Assembly: GCF_003148805.1 (NCBI RefSeq)
Contig: NZ_QGGX01000010.1
Coordinates: 62,001 to 126,000 of the forward strand
Source of the DNA: Aminobacter sp. AP02
GTDB taxonomy: Bacteria; Pseudomonadota; Alphaproteobacteria; Rhizobiales; Rhizobiaceae
Reading direction: 5' to 3'
Length of the DNA stretch: 64,000 bases
Translations under genes and position numbers: made by a program
In this document: positions 7,593 through 16,794 of the stretch, in pieces
How the letters are laid out: every line of letters starts with the position of its first letter
How positions within the stretch are numbered: position 1 is the first letter of the stretch
The notes under the pieces: generated by a model
What the model saw: only the letters and a program-made list of their open reading frames with translations
What the model was told of the DNA's origin: nothing
Databases searched by the model: none

Positions 7593-9464
7593 TCAGGTCT
7601 TGCCAATACGTGCAGCCTTGTCCTTGTCGAACCACCACATAGCCTCGACGGGGAAACCGAAATCCGGTTTCGGCTCCTTATAGCCGAACATGTCCCAGAA
7701 TGCGGCGCGGTGATTCGCCGAAAACCAATTTGGAATCCAGTCTAGCCGGGCGCGCAAGGCCCGGTCGAGCGCACGCATGGCAACTGTCAGCGCTTCGCGA
7801 TCCTTGGCCGCACCCACGGCGTCGACCAGCGCGTCGATTGCCGGGTCGGCGGTGCCTGGCAGATTGGTCGAGCCCTGCATGTTGGCTGCGCGGGAATGGA
7901 AAAAACCGTCGATTTCGTCGCGGCTTGGCGTTGCGGAAAACGAGGCAGCGGTCGAGATGGCATCGAAATCGAAGCTGGTCTGCCGCGCCTGGTACTGGGT
8001 CGCGTCGACCATGCGAATGGACGCATCAATACCGATCGTCCGCATGTTCTCGATCCATGGCGAATAGACGCGGACGAAGCTGTCATCGTCGACCAGGACC
8101 TCGAGCGTTAGTGGCTCTCCCTTGGTATTGCGCAAACTGCCGTCCTTGCGCGCCCAGCCGGCATCGGCCAGCAGCTTCGAGGCTTGCCCCAACAGCTTGC
8201 GGTCGCGGCCTGAACCGTCCGAAGGCGGCTGCAGCACTGCCTCGCCGAAGGTTTCCTCGGGAATACGACCGCGGAAAGGCTCTAGCAGCGCCAGTTCAGC
8301 TGCTGAGGGCAATCCCTCGGCGCGATAGGTCGACTTCTCGAAGGTCGATTGGGAGCGCTGATAGGCGCCATAAAACAGGTTGCGATTGGTCCATTCGAAA
8401 TCGAAGCACAGTGCCATGGCGCGGCGCACGCGCGGATCGCGAAATCGTTCGCGCCGTTGGTTGATGGCAGTCGCCTGCATCATCGGCCTTTTCTCGCCGG
8501 GGAACTCGCGCTTGACCACCTTGCCTGAGGTGAAGGCAGGAAAGTCGTAGCCGGTTGCCCAGATACGCGAGGTGAATTCCTGGCGATACGCGATGTCGCC
8601 TTTCTTGAATGCTTCGAAGGCGGCCTGTCTGTCCTGGTAGAACTCGATGCGGATGCGGTCGAAGTTGTAGAGGCCGCGATTGACCGGCAGGTCACGGCCC
8701 CAATAGTCGGCCACCCGCTCATATTCGATCGTCTGGCCGGGGGAGACGCGGCCAACCTTGTAAGGCCCCGACCCCAGCGGCGCCTTCATCTGCGAGGCAT
8801 CGAAAGGATTGGCCTCGAAGAACGATTTCGCCGGGATCGGAAAGGTCGCGATGTCGAGAACAGTCCGGTCTGATTGCTTGCCGTCGAAGCTGATCCGCAG
8901 CGTGTGGGCGTCGAGCGCCTTCGCCTCCACCAGATGGCTGAGCGGTAGGAGCAGGCTGGGATGGCCATCCTTCTTGAACAGCGTGAGAGCATATGCGGCG
9001 TCTTCAGCGGTGAAGGGCGTGCCGTCGTTGAAACGCGCCTCGGACCGCAGCGCGAAATCGAAGCTGTTGCGGTCGTCGGAAATGGTCACCGAGTGCGCCA
9101 GAAGACCGTAGATGGCATCGGGCTCGTCGAGCGCGGACGTCATCAACGAATCGTAGCACAGCCCCATGCGCGGCGGCGCATCGCCGCGGCTGACGAAGGT
9201 GTTGAGCGTGTTGAAGGTGAGCGGGCTCTGATTGAGGACCCAGTTTGGTGGCGAAAAATTGAACGTACCGCCCTTGGGGGCGTCGAGGTTCACGAAGTCG
9301 AAGTTCTTGAAATCAGGACCGTATTTGAGATCGCCGAAAGCCGACAGGCCATGCAGCCCGGTACCGGTCGGACTTGCGGCGAAGACGCGCCTTGGCAGCA
9401 ATGGTACGACGGCCGCCGCCGCACCGAGCGCCAGGAAATCGCGACGGGGCAGGCGCGGGCTCAA
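7593..9464 (-). CDS. Extracellular solute-binding protein, YejA/YepA type (second copy), Tat-exported
   Basis: A 623-residue periplasmic family 5 (SBP_bac_5) peptide-binding protein. The best start is TTG at 9464: it overlaps the TGA of the upstream binding-protein gene by four bases and puts a twin-arginine signal (PRRDFLALGAAAAVV) at the N terminus. An upstream ATG at 9518 would overlap the preceding gene by 58 bp and bury the signal. The mature part has the family landmarks FNFSPPNWVLNQ and FNDGTPFTAEDAAYAL. A Tat signal suggests the protein folds before export. With the paralogue upstream it resembles the YejA plus YepA pair described in Agrobacterium for murein peptides; which is which cannot be said here. 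Confidence 0.88.
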   Translation of the reverse strand: MSPRLPRRDFLALGAAAAVVPLLPRRVFAASPTGTGLHGLSAFGDLKYGPDFKNFDFVNLDAPKGGTFNFSPPNWVLNQSPLTFNTLNTFVSRGDAPPRMGLCYDSLMTSALDEPDAIYGLLAHSVTISDDRNSFDFALRSEARFNDGTPFTAEDAAYALTLFKKDGHPSLLLPLSHLVEAKALDAHTLRISFDGKQSDRTVLDIATFPIPAKSFFEANPFDASQMKAPLGSGPYKVGRVSPGQTIEYERVADYWGRDLPVNRGLYNFDRIRIEFYQDRQAAFEAFKKGDIAYRQEFTSRIWATGYDFPAFTSGKVVKREFPGEKRPMMQATAINQRRERFRDPRVRRAMALCFDFEWTNRNLFYGAYQRSQSTFEKSTYRAEGLPSAAELALLEPFRGRIPEETFGEAVLQPPSDGSGRDRKLLGQASKLLADAGWARKDGSLRNTKGEPLTLEVLVDDDSFVRVYSPWIENMRTIGIDASIRMVDATQYQARQTSFDFDAISTAASFSATPSRDEIDGFFHSRAANMQGSTNLPGTADPAIDALVDAVGAAKDREALTVAMRALDRALRARLDWIPNWFSANHRAAFWDMFGYKEPKPDFGFPVEAMWWFDKDKAARIGKT

Positions 9465-11350
9465 TTGACGCCCTTGTACTTGGCCGCCAGCGCGGCCTCC
9501 TTGTCCTTGTCGATCCACCAGGAATCGGGATCGACGCCAAGATAGGCCGGCTGTTTGTCAGGAATGCCGAACTTGTTCCAGTAGGCCGTCCGCACCTTCG
9601 GCAGATGCCATTGCGGCACGATGTAGTAGTTCCACAGCAGGACGCGGTCGAGCGCCCGGGTGGCGGCGACGAGATCCTCGCGGCCGTCGGCAAAGATGAC
9701 GCGATCGATCAACTCGTCGACCACAGGGTCCTTGATGCCAGCATAGTTTCGCGATCCCGGCGTGGCGGCAGCCTTGGAGCTCCAGAAATCACGTTGCTCG
9801 TTGCCCGGCGACTGGGTCTGGGCGATGACGGTGCTCATCACGTCATAGTCGAACTGATTGACCCGGCTGACATACTGGCTGACGTCGACGATCCTGAGGG
9901 TGGCATCGATGCCGAGCTTGCGCAGATTGTCCATGAACGGTGCCGTGACGCGCTCGTCGGTGGGGTCGTTGCCGAGGAATTCGATCTTGAACTGCTCGCC
10001 GGTTTTCTCGCTGACAAGCTTGCCGCCGCGGTTCACCCAACCCGCTTCCTTCAACAGCTGCGAAGCCGAGCGCAGGTTTTCGCGGAACGATTGCGGGGTG
10101 CCGTAAACCGGAAGCTTGAACGGTGTTGTGAACAGCTCGGGCGGCAGCTTGTCCCGGTACTTTTCGAGGATTTCGAGCTCCTTGCCTTGCGGCAGGCCGC
10201 TGGATGCGAGGTCGCCACCCTTGAAGTAGCTGTCGGTGCGCACGTAGGAGTCGTAAAACAGCGTGCGGTTCATGCTCTCGAAATCAAAAGCCATGGTCAG
10301 GGCCTCGCGCACGCGACGATCGTGGAATTGCGGGCGACGCGTATTGAGCACGAAGCCCTGCATTGGCGCGCCGGAGGTCTTGTCGAATTCCTTCTTGATG
10401 ACATCGCCGGCAGTGAATGCCGGGAAATTGTAGCCGGTGGCCCAGCGCTGTGAACGGTTTTCAAGCCTGATGTCTTCAAATCCGCCCTTGGTGAAGGCCT
10501 GCCATTCGGCGTCCTGATCCATGAAATAGATGTAGCGCCGCTTGTCGAAATTGTTGCGCCCGACATTGACCGCAACTTCAGACGCCCAATAGTCGGGTAC
10601 GCGCGCCCAGACGATCTCGGCGCCCGGTTTGAAGCTCTCGATCTTGTAGGCGCCCGAGCCGAGTGGCGGCTCCAGGGTCCCCTTGGTGATGTCGCGCTTC
10701 TTGCCCGAGGCATCGGTGCCCTCCCACCAGTGCCTGGGCAGCACGGCGAGGTCGCCGATAATGTGGGGCAACTCGCGATTGCCTTTCTGGTCGAAGCGGA
10801 ACTCGACCTCGCGATCGGACAGGGCCACTGCCTCGGTCACGTTGGCGAAGTATTTTCCATAAAGCGGGTTGATCTGTTTCAGCGTGTTGAGCGACCAGAC
10901 GACATCATCCGCCGTGATCGGCTTGCCGTCATGCCACTTTGCGCGGGCATCGATTCGATAGGTCGCCGAAGAATAGTCGGCGGGATATTTGTAGGCGTCG
11001 GCGATCAGTGGATGACTGGTGCTCGACTCGTCGGTCGCCTGCTGCATCAGCGTATCGTAGAGCAGGCCGCCGAAGTAGGTGAACCCGGCCGCGGGCGTGC
11101 CGTTGACGATGAACGGGTTGAAGCTGTCGAACGTGCCGAATGTCGTCGAGTTCAGCGTGCCGCCCTTGGGCGCATTCGGATTGACGTAGTCGTAGTGCTT
11201 GAAATCTTCGCCGTATTTCGAGGTCCCGATCAGCGATGAGGTCGTATGCCATTGGCTGGTGTCCTGCGCGCTCGCCGGCAGCCAGGTGCCCGACAGAAGA
11301 ACCGCGGCAAGGCCGGCGGTTGCAAAAATCCTGATCAGGCAAGCCTTCAT
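9461..11350 (-). CDS. Extracellular solute-binding protein, YejA/YepA type (first copy), Sec-exported
   Basis: A 629-residue periplasmic SBP_bac_5 protein, first gene of the Yej operon. ATG at 11350 is chosen because it follows AGGGGA and begins a good Sec signal peptide (MKACLIRIFATAGLAAVLLS, cleavage likely after PASA). The mature part has WHDGKPITADDVVWSLNTLK and ATGYNFPAFTAGD motifs shared with the next gene, so the two are paralogues. It feeds peptides to YejBE/YejF. Unlike its neighbour it lacks twin arginines, so the two binding proteins use different export routes. The upstream intergenic region (to 11453) should hold the operon promoter, but no convincing -35/-10 pair was picked. Confidence 0.9.
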   Translation of the reverse strand: MKACLIRIFATAGLAAVLLSGTWLPASAQDTSQWHTTSSLIGTSKYGEDFKHYDYVNPNAPKGGTLNSTTFGTFDSFNPFIVNGTPAAGFTYFGGLLYDTLMQQATDESSTSHPLIADAYKYPADYSSATYRIDARAKWHDGKPITADDVVWSLNTLKQINPLYGKYFANVTEAVALSDREVEFRFDQKGNRELPHIIGDLAVLPRHWWEGTDASGKKRDITKGTLEPPLGSGAYKIESFKPGAEIVWARVPDYWASEVAVNVGRNNFDKRRYIYFMDQDAEWQAFTKGGFEDIRLENRSQRWATGYNFPAFTAGDVIKKEFDKTSGAPMQGFVLNTRRPQFHDRRVREALTMAFDFESMNRTLFYDSYVRTDSYFKGGDLASSGLPQGKELEILEKYRDKLPPELFTTPFKLPVYGTPQSFRENLRSASQLLKEAGWVNRGGKLVSEKTGEQFKIEFLGNDPTDERVTAPFMDNLRKLGIDATLRIVDVSQYVSRVNQFDYDVMSTVIAQTQSPGNEQRDFWSSKAAATPGSRNYAGIKDPVVDELIDRVIFADGREDLVAATRALDRVLLWNYYIVPQWHLPKVRTAYWNKFGIPDKQPAYLGVDPDSWWIDKDKEAALAAKYKGVN

Positions 11351-11453
11351 GAAAATCCCCTTCGCATCGGTATTCTCGGACACTCTAATTAATTCGCAGC
11401 GCGAGGAAACCATACGTTAGACGATTGTCGTCGCATGTTTGCGCAAGGCAACA

Positions 11454-11480
11454 AAAAAGCCGGGCTAAACCCGGCTTTTT
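11454..11480 (-). terminator. Rho-independent terminator of the cytochrome c gene
   Basis: Perfect 11-bp arms AAAAAGCCGGG / CCCGGCTTTTT with a 5-base loop. On the minus strand the hairpin is followed by more T residues (TTTTTTG). It lies 24 bp after the stop of the cytochrome c gene and upstream of the Yej operon start. The A/T-flanked arms would also work on the plus strand. Confidence 0.85.
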
Positions 11481-11504
11481 CAAGATGCGAAAATGACAAA
11501 TTCG

Positions 11505-12212
11505 TTAGTGAGCGGCAGGAGCTGGCGCAGCGCCTTCTGCAGGGGCTGCCGGGGCAGCGCCCGCGGGAGCGGCAGGAGCAGCACCTTCGGTGGCGGGGGC
11601 TGCGGCAGGGGCCGCGCCAGCCGGAGCCGCTGCGGGCTCAGCCGCCGGAGCCGCGTCAACCGCAGGCAACGGTGCCGGGCTGTCCGACTGCGAATTCAGG
11701 TAGGCGATGAGGTTGGCGCGCTCGTCATCCTTCTTGATGCCGGCAAAGCCCATCGCGGTGCCCTTGATGTAGCCCTTCGGCGACGCCAGGAAGTGGTTGA
11801 GGTGCTCGAAATCCCACACGACGGTACCGCCCTGCGAGAATTCCTTCATGCCGCCGGAATAGGCGAAGCCTTCATGCGAGGCCAGCGGGCGGTTGACGAC
11901 GCCCCAGAGGTCCGGACCGACCTTGTTGGGGCCGCCCTTTTCGATCGAATGGCAGGCGGTGCACTTCTTGAAGACGGCCGCACCGGCTTCGGCATTGGCG
12001 CTGGCCAGCAGCTGTGCGATCGGCACGGCAGCCGGTGCGGCTTCGCCGCCGCCAGCACCCGCGCCGCCTTCTTCAGCGGCCTCGATGGCAAAGCCGGGCT
12101 TCTCGGGAACCGGCGCAGCAAAGATCGCATCCGATATGAGCGAGATGGAGAACACCACAAAGGCAGTACCCAGCAGGCCGCCAAGTACCTTGTTCACTTC
12201 AAATGAGTCCAT
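11505..12212 (-). CDS. cycM: Membrane-anchored cytochrome c (CycM-like)
   Basis: A 235-residue electron carrier. An uncleaved N-terminal helix (residues about 10-30) anchors it in the membrane with the heme domain in the periplasm. The heme c site is CTACH (Cys84, Cys87, His88), and a distal Met ligand is expected in KGTAMGFAG. CycM proteins carry electrons from the bc1 complex to aa3-type oxidase in rhizobia. After the heme domain (ending near residue 177) there is a tail of almost 60 residues made nearly only of Ala and Pro, longer than I would expect. A strong terminator follows. The gene is divergent from kdsB. Confidence 0.88.
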   Translation of the reverse strand: MDSFEVNKVLGGLLGTAFVVFSISLISDAIFAAPVPEKPGFAIEAAEEGGAGAGGGEAAPAAVPIAQLLASANAEAGAAVFKKCTACHSIEKGGPNKVGPDLWGVVNRPLASHEGFAYSGGMKEFSQGGTVVWDFEHLNHFLASPKGYIKGTAMGFAGIKKDDERANLIAYLNSQSDSPAPLPAVDAAPAAEPAAAPAGAAPAAAPATEGAAPAAPAGAAPAAPAEGAAPAPAAH

Positions 12213-12410
12213 ACGCCCCTGGCTCCCTTATCCGGTCGATCGCCATCCTCTGCGACCGCTGCCGTTTGTCGGTAAAGTCTATCGCCCGGCGGACCGGGTC
12301 AAATCGCGCGGAAACTAGGTCTTTTGCTTGCCGGTTGCAACACCTATAAGGGCGCTTCCAGTGAGACGTTTTGACACTTTCCAAAGCCATTTAGAAACAG
12401 TCGTACCGCC

Positions 12411-13139
12411 ATGTCCACCCTTGTCCTGATCCCCGCCCGAATGGCCTCCACACGCTTGCCCGGCAAGCCTTTGGCCGATATCGCCGGCCGTCCGATGATC
12501 GTTCATGTCGCCAGCCGCGCTTCGGAAAGCGGGCTCGGCCGCGTGGTGGTGGCGACCGATACCGATATTGTGGCCGAGACCGTAAGGGCGCATGGCTTCG
12601 AAGCGGTGATGACGCGCGCCGACCATGAGTCGGGTTCGGACCGGATCTTCGAGGCGCTGGCCACGCTCGATCCCAAGGGCCAGGTTGAAACAGTGGTCAA
12701 TGTCCAGGGCGACCTGCCGACCATCGACCCGGGAATCATACAGGCCGCGCTGCGGCCGCTGGAAGAAGCGTCCGTCGACATTTCCACGCTTGGCGTCGAA
12801 ATCACCCGTCCCGAAGAAAAGGTCGATCCGAACGTCCCCAAGATCATCGGCTCGCCATTGTCGGCGCAGCGGCTGAGGGCGCTTTATTTTACCCGTGCCA
12901 CCGCACCCTGGGGCGAGGGCCCGCTCTATCACCATGTCGGGCTTTATGTTTATCGCCGTGCTGCCCTTGAGCGCTTTGTCGGGCTTGGCCCGTCGCCGCT
13001 CGAAAAGCGCGAGCGTCTCGAACAGCTCAGGGCGCTGGAAGCGGGCATGCGCATCGACGTCGAAATCGTCGATACGGTGCCGCTCGGCGTCGACACGCCG
13101 GAGCATCTCGAACGCGCTCGCGAACTTCTCTCAAAATAG
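12411..13139 (+). CDS. kdsB: 3-deoxy-manno-octulosonate cytidylyltransferase
   Basis: A 242-residue cytoplasmic enzyme that activates Kdo with CTP to CMP-Kdo for lipopolysaccharide inner core synthesis. The N terminus has the nucleotidyltransferase motif [16 protein letters not shown] (residues 6-21). Further family marks are [15 protein letters not shown] and [10 protein letters not shown]-like sequence near residue 175. Length fits the family. The prephenate dehydratase gene starts 13 bp after its stop, so the two are probably co-transcribed. Confidence 0.96.
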   Translation: MSTLVLIPARMASTRLPGKPLADIAGRPMIVHVASRASESGLGRVVVATDTDIVAETVRAHGFEAVMTRADHESGSDRIFEALATLDPKGQVETVVNVQGDLPTIDPGIIQAALRPLEEASVDISTLGVEITRPEEKVDPNVPKIIGSPLSAQRLRALYFTRATAPWGEGPLYHHVGLYVYRRAALERFVGLGPSPLEKRERLEQLRALEAGMRIDVEIVDTVPLGVDTPEHLERARELLSK

Positions 13140-13152
13140 AACAGGCCTGAAA

Positions 13153-14022
13153 ATGCCCGAAAAGACCAACCGCATCTCCTTCCAGGGCGAGCCTGGCGCG
13201 AACTCCGACACGGCGTGCCGCAACGTCTTTCCTCAGATGGAGCCGATGCCGTGCCCGACCTTCGAGGATGCGTTCAATGCGGTGGAAACGGGCAAAGCCG
13301 ACCTGGCGATGATTCCGATCGAAAACACCATCGCCGGTCGCGTCGCCGACATCCATCATCTCTTGCCTGAGTCGAAGCTGCATATCGTCGGCGAGTATTT
13401 CCTGCCGATCCATTTCCAGCTGATGGTTCTGCCGGGCGTGAAGCGCTCGGAGATCAAGACCGTGCACAGCCACATCCACGCGCTGGGCCAGTGCCGCAAA
13501 TACATCCGCAAGAACAGCTGGAAGCCGGTCGTCGCGGGCGACACCGCTGGCGCTGCCAAGCTGGTTTCCGAGGTCAAGGACCGCACCATGGCAGCGCTCG
13601 CGCCGCGCCTGGCGTCCTCGCTCTACGGTCTCGATATCCTCGAGGAAAACGTCGAGGACACCGAAAACAACATCACCCGCTTCGTCGTCCTGTCCAAGGG
13701 CAAGAGCTGGGCCGAGCGCACCAACCCCGACACCAAGATGATGACCACCTTCGTCTTCCGCGTCCGCAACGTGCCGGCAGCGCTCTACAAGGCGATGGGC
13801 GGTTTCGCCACCAACGGCGTCAACATGACCAAGCTGGAGAGCTACCAGCTCGGCGGCGAATTCACCGCGACCCAGTTCTATTCCGACATCGAAGGCCATC
13901 CCGACGACCGCCTGGTCGCGCTCGCGCTGGAGGAACTGCGCTTCTTCACCCGCGAGGTGCGCATTCTCGGCGTCTACGAGGCCAACGAGTTCCGCGGCAC
14001 GCAAAATAACGGCGACGCTTGA
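13153..14022 (+). CDS. pheA: Prephenate dehydratase
   Basis: A 289-residue monofunctional dehydratase converting prephenate to phenylpyruvate in phenylalanine synthesis. The catalytic domain begins at FQGEPGANSD and contains DTAGAAKLV and the catalytic Thr-Arg-Phe in NNITRFVVLSKG. The C-terminal ACT domain (from about residue 205, KMMTTFVFRV) carries ESYQLGGEF, the Phe-binding region for feedback inhibition. The frame stays open far upstream through kdsB, but ATG at 13153 is the domain start. No chorismate mutase domain is fused, as usual in alphaproteobacteria. Confidence 0.95.
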   Translation: MPEKTNRISFQGEPGANSDTACRNVFPQMEPMPCPTFEDAFNAVETGKADLAMIPIENTIAGRVADIHHLLPESKLHIVGEYFLPIHFQLMVLPGVKRSEIKTVHSHIHALGQCRKYIRKNSWKPVVAGDTAGAAKLVSEVKDRTMAALAPRLASSLYGLDILEENVEDTENNITRFVVLSKGKSWAERTNPDTKMMTTFVFRVRNVPAALYKAMGGFATNGVNMTKLESYQLGGEFTATQFYSDIEGHPDDRLVALALEELRFFTREVRILGVYEANEFRGTQNNGDA

Positions 14023-14086
14023 TCACGCGCTCGGCTCCCGGCGGACGGAGCCACTTCGGTGCGATTCGATCTGATCGTGAAGCGCT

Positions 14087-14971
14087 CTACAGGCGCTTCT
14101 CGAACCAGTGGTCGGCGTAAGGGTTGTCGTTGAAGCGGCCGACCTCCTTATAGCCTTCGCGCCTGTAGAGAGACTGCGCCTCCTTGAGCGCGCGGTTGGT
14201 GTCGAGGCACACGGCCATCGCGCCGAAACCCGGCGCGATGGCCTCGAGCTTGTGCAGAATACGGCGGGCAACGCCGAGCCCGCGCGCGGAGGGTGCGACC
14301 CACATCCGCTTGATCTCCGCGGTGGTGGCATCGAACATGCGCAGCGCCGCACAACCTACCGGAGATCCGTCGAGGCGAGCGATCACGAAAGTACCACGCG
14401 GAGGCGTGAACTCGTCCTCTGTGGCTGCGTTTCCTTTGGCCTGGTTGAAACCTTCTTCGAAACGCGCGTCGAGTTCGTTGAAGTAATGCGCCAGGCATTG
14501 GCGTGCATCCTCGGTATTGGCCGCCTCCTGGTCGACGGTGATCGACGCCGCGGCAAGCAGGTGCTCTACCTCTGCCATCGCCGCAACGAGGCGACCCCGC
14601 GCTGCTTCGGAAAGCGGCCCGAGAATGGAATTCGCCAGGTCGTCCGACAGCGCGTCATATGCTGCATGCTCGGCGCGGCCTTTGTCGGTCAGCGTCGCGT
14701 GGCGGCTGCGGGCGTCGCCGTCGAGTTTGCCGACTGAGACAAGGCCCTGTGCCTCGAGCGACCGCAACAGGCGGCTGAGGTAGCCCGAATCCAGCCCAAG
14801 CCGGGAACGCAGTACGCCAAGCCCCGCGCCTTCCGGCCCGATCTCGAAAATGAGGCGTGCCTCGCCGAGCGGGCGTCCGCGGCTCAGATAACTGTCCTCC
14901 AGCGCGCCTATGCGGCGGGTCACCGCGCGGTTGAAACTGCGCATCTGGGTGATTTGCAGAGACTTGTCCAT
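14087..14971 (-). CDS. MarR-GNAT fusion: HTH regulator with C-terminal N-acetyltransferase
   Basis: A 294-residue two-domain protein. Residues about 10-140 are a MarR winged helix (RLIFEIGPEGAGLGVLRSRL, then the recognition region SGYLSRLLRSLEAQGLV and wing GDARSRHATL). Residues about 150-294 are a GNAT domain with the acetyl-CoA loop around RMWVAPSARGLGVARRIL. ATG at 14971 is preferred over one 66 bp upstream, which would run into nudC. Such fusions are common in soil bacteria and the acetyl acceptor is unknown. A palindrome covers the start region, suggesting autoregulation. The gene lies 46 bp downstream of nudC on the same strand. Confidence 0.85.
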   Translation of the reverse strand: MDKSLQITQMRSFNRAVTRRIGALEDSYLSRGRPLGEARLIFEIGPEGAGLGVLRSRLGLDSGYLSRLLRSLEAQGLVSVGKLDGDARSRHATLTDKGRAEHAAYDALSDDLANSILGPLSEAARGRLVAAMAEVEHLLAAASITVDQEAANTEDARQCLAHYFNELDARFEEGFNQAKGNAATEDEFTPPRGTFVIARLDGSPVGCAALRMFDATTAEIKRMWVAPSARGLGVARRILHKLEAIAPGFGAMAVCLDTNRALKEAQSLYRREGYKEVGRFNDNPYADHWFEKRL

Positions 14972-15007
14972 TGCCTGACGATAGTCAGATATTTGACGAA
15001 AGGCAAT
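14970..15007 (-). promoter_or_regulatory. Nested inverted repeats at the MarR-GNAT start (candidate operator)
   Basis: Two nested palindromes: outer arms ATTGCCT (14970-14976) / AGGCAAT (15001-15007), and an inner CTGAC-GATA-GTCAG (14975-14988). They span the start codon and leader of the MarR-GNAT gene up to near the nudC stop. MarR proteins often bind such repeats in their own promoter. No binding data; inference only. Confidence 0.45.
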
Positions 15008-15017
15008 ATTTGTTGGT

Positions 15018-15968
15018 CTAGGAATCGCTGGCGGCATCCGCCCAGGTGCGGATCAGCTGATGGGCGATGGCATGGCCGGCCGGCACTTTGAGCCCACCAG
15101 GATGCGTGCCGTCGAGCATTTGCACAACCTCAGCGCGGGAGAACCAGCGGCAGTCTTCCAGCTCGTCGGAATCGGCCGAGATGTCTTCGTTGAGCGCTTC
15201 GCCGTAGCAACCGATCATCAGCGAGTAGGGGAACGGCCAGGGCTGGCTCGCGTGGTAGACGACCCGGCCAAGGCGGATGCCCGATTCCTCAAGTGTCTCA
15301 CGCCGCACGGCGGCCTCGATCGTTTCGCCGGGTTCGATGAAACCCGCCAATGCAGAATAGACGCCGGGAGCGAAATGCCGACCGCGGCCCATCAGGCATT
15401 TGTCGCCTGAAACCGTCAGCATGATCGCAACCGGATCGGTGCGTGGAAAATGCTCGGCGCCGCAAGCCGCGCACAGTCGCTTGTAGCCGCCGGCCCGCAT
15501 CTCGGTTGGGCCGCCGCAGCGGCCGCAGAAACGGTGGTTGGCGTGCCAGGCAAGCAAGGCGGCACCTTGCGCCAGTGCTCCGAGCTCGGCCTTTTCGGCG
15601 AGGCCTTGCGCAAGGATGGCGCGGAAGTCGATGGCTTTCAGGTGGTCGGGCAGGCTTTCTGGCTCTGCGGCGATCGGAACCGCGAGCGTGGCTGTGCCGT
15701 CGGTCCGGCCAAGCAGGATCGCGTCGCTGGTCTGAGCGCCGAGCGCCTGCACTGCTGCGAGCGTGAAGTAAGGATTGGCTGGGCCATCGCTGAAATCCAG
15801 GACCAGTCGTCCGGAGGCGATCAGCAGCAGCCGGGCGTCGGGTTCGACCAGCGCAAGTTTGGCGGAGTCGTCGCTGCGCTTTTCCGATTGGCGGTCGATG
15901 ATGTTGCCGGCGAAGCCGAGGAAATGGCTGGCTTCACGCGCCGGTGCGCTGAACAGGCTGAAAGGCAT
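15018..15968 (-). CDS. nudC: NAD(+) diphosphatase / NADH pyrophosphatase
   Basis: A 316-residue Nudix hydrolase. After a variable N-terminal domain comes a four-cysteine zinc ribbon (CGRCGG ... CAACG, residues about 147-170), then the Nudix box beginning GFIEPGETIEAAVRRETLEE, and the diagnostic SQPWPFPYSLM motif that selects NAD(H). The enzyme cleaves NADH or NAD into NMN and AMP; the family also removes NAD caps from RNA. Length fits family members with the zinc ribbon. The HIT gene is 29 bp upstream on the same strand, so the two may share a transcript; both act on nucleotides. Confidence 0.95.
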   Translation of the reverse strand: MPFSLFSAPAREASHFLGFAGNIIDRQSEKRSDDSAKLALVEPDARLLLIASGRLVLDFSDGPANPYFTLAAVQALGAQTSDAILLGRTDGTATLAVPIAAEPESLPDHLKAIDFRAILAQGLAEKAELGALAQGAALLAWHANHRFCGRCGGPTEMRAGGYKRLCAACGAEHFPRTDPVAIMLTVSGDKCLMGRGRHFAPGVYSALAGFIEPGETIEAAVRRETLEESGIRLGRVVYHASQPWPFPYSLMIGCYGEALNEDISADSDELEDCRWFSRAEVVQMLDGTHPGGLKVPAGHAIAHQLIRTWADAASDS

Positions 15969-15997
15969 TGGAGACTCGGTCCGGATTGGTGCCGCTT

Positions 15998-16417
15998 TTA
16001 TAGGGCGGTCTTGATACGCTCGGCAAACCGGTGGAGGTCGTCGCGGCGGTAGGGCTCGCGCACGCCATGGCCCCAGACCGGGCCGGGCCAGCCGGGATCG
16101 CCCTCGGAGCGGGCGACGACATGGAAATGCAATTGGCGCACTATGTTGCCCAGTGCGCCGCTGTTGATCTTGGCGCAGCCGGTGGTGCGCTTCAACGCAT
16201 GTGCGACCATGTTGCTCTCGAAGGTCAGCATCGCCTGGTCGAGCGGGGTCAGGTCATGGATTTCCTCGACGCCGGAGCGCTGCGGCACAAGCACCAGCCA
16301 GGGCCAGCGCTGGTCGTTCATGACGCGCAATTCGCAAAGTCCAAGCCACATCAGCGGTTCGCTGTCGGCGTCGAGACGCGAATCCAACGCAAACCCAGCC
16401 TTGAGGCCCGACATCAT
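15998..16417 (-). CDS. HIT-domain protein (histidine-triad nucleotide-binding family)
   Basis: A 139-residue protein. The histidine triad is partly degenerate: the sequence reads QLHFHVVARSEGD (from about residue 94), keeping two alternating His where HxHxH is usual. Upstream are WPWLVLVPQR and a helix pair of the HIT fold. Members hydrolyse or transfer nucleotides from phosphate-linked substrates. Because the first His of the triad is replaced by Gln, activity may be reduced or altered. The start codon is followed by a second ATG; either could be used. Confidence 0.85.
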   Translation of the reverse strand: MMSGLKAGFALDSRLDADSEPLMWLGLCELRVMNDQRWPWLVLVPQRSGVEEIHDLTPLDQAMLTFESNMVAHALKRTTGCAKINSGALGNIVRQLHFHVVARSEGDPGWPGPVWGHGVREPYRRDDLHRFAERIKTAL

Positions 16418-16698
16418 TGGCGTTTCCTTTGTTCAGGCGAAGGCTAGAGCCTGCCTGCCGTGCCTGCAAGCGAATCATTGAAAAAGCTAGTTCCCGCCGG
16501 CGGGGTGGCAAGTCGTGCGGCGATGCCGATATGTTGACTGCTGCAGCATCGCGCGGCCGCCATTGCAAGTGGCGCATACGCATCAATGTCGCCGATTGCG
16601 TCTTCGGGCGCGCATAATTCCCAGGGCATTTGATCGCGGGTGGGGGCTCCTCATCCTTGGCTCTTGCAATTGGTTCGGCAATTGCCGATATGGAAGTT

Positions 16699-16794
16699 GG
16701 GAGGTTGGTGGTGGACGATCCACTCGCCAACCGGGTCAGGTCCGGAAGGAAGCAGCCCTAACGAGCCCGGAACGGGTCATTGTTCCAGCCTCCC
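16699..16794 (+). ncRNA. ffs: Signal recognition particle RNA, small bacterial type (4.5S)
   Basis: The universally conserved SRP RNA apical region is present: GGTCAGGTCCGGAAGGAAGC, running into the CAGCCCTAA stretch (16735-16761). The outer arms GGGAGG (16699-16704) and CCTCCC (16789-16794) pair to close one long hairpin of about 96 nt, right for small bacterial SRP RNA. It binds Ffh to target nascent membrane proteins. It lies about 120 bp before dnaX, the usual alphaproteobacterial neighbour. Ends are placed by base pairing and may be off by a few bases. Confidence 0.93.

Noticed and set aside
6414-7745. A 443-codon open frame opposite yejB
   Set aside because: Shadow of the permease gene on the other strand; no domain is recognisable.
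12371-12397. kdsB promoter TTGACA with TAGAAA
   Set aside because: The spacer is only 15 bp, so it was not listed as a promoter.
12895-13152. N-terminal extension of pheA through kdsB
   Set aside because: It lies in a different frame of kdsB; the prephenate dehydratase domain starts at 13153.
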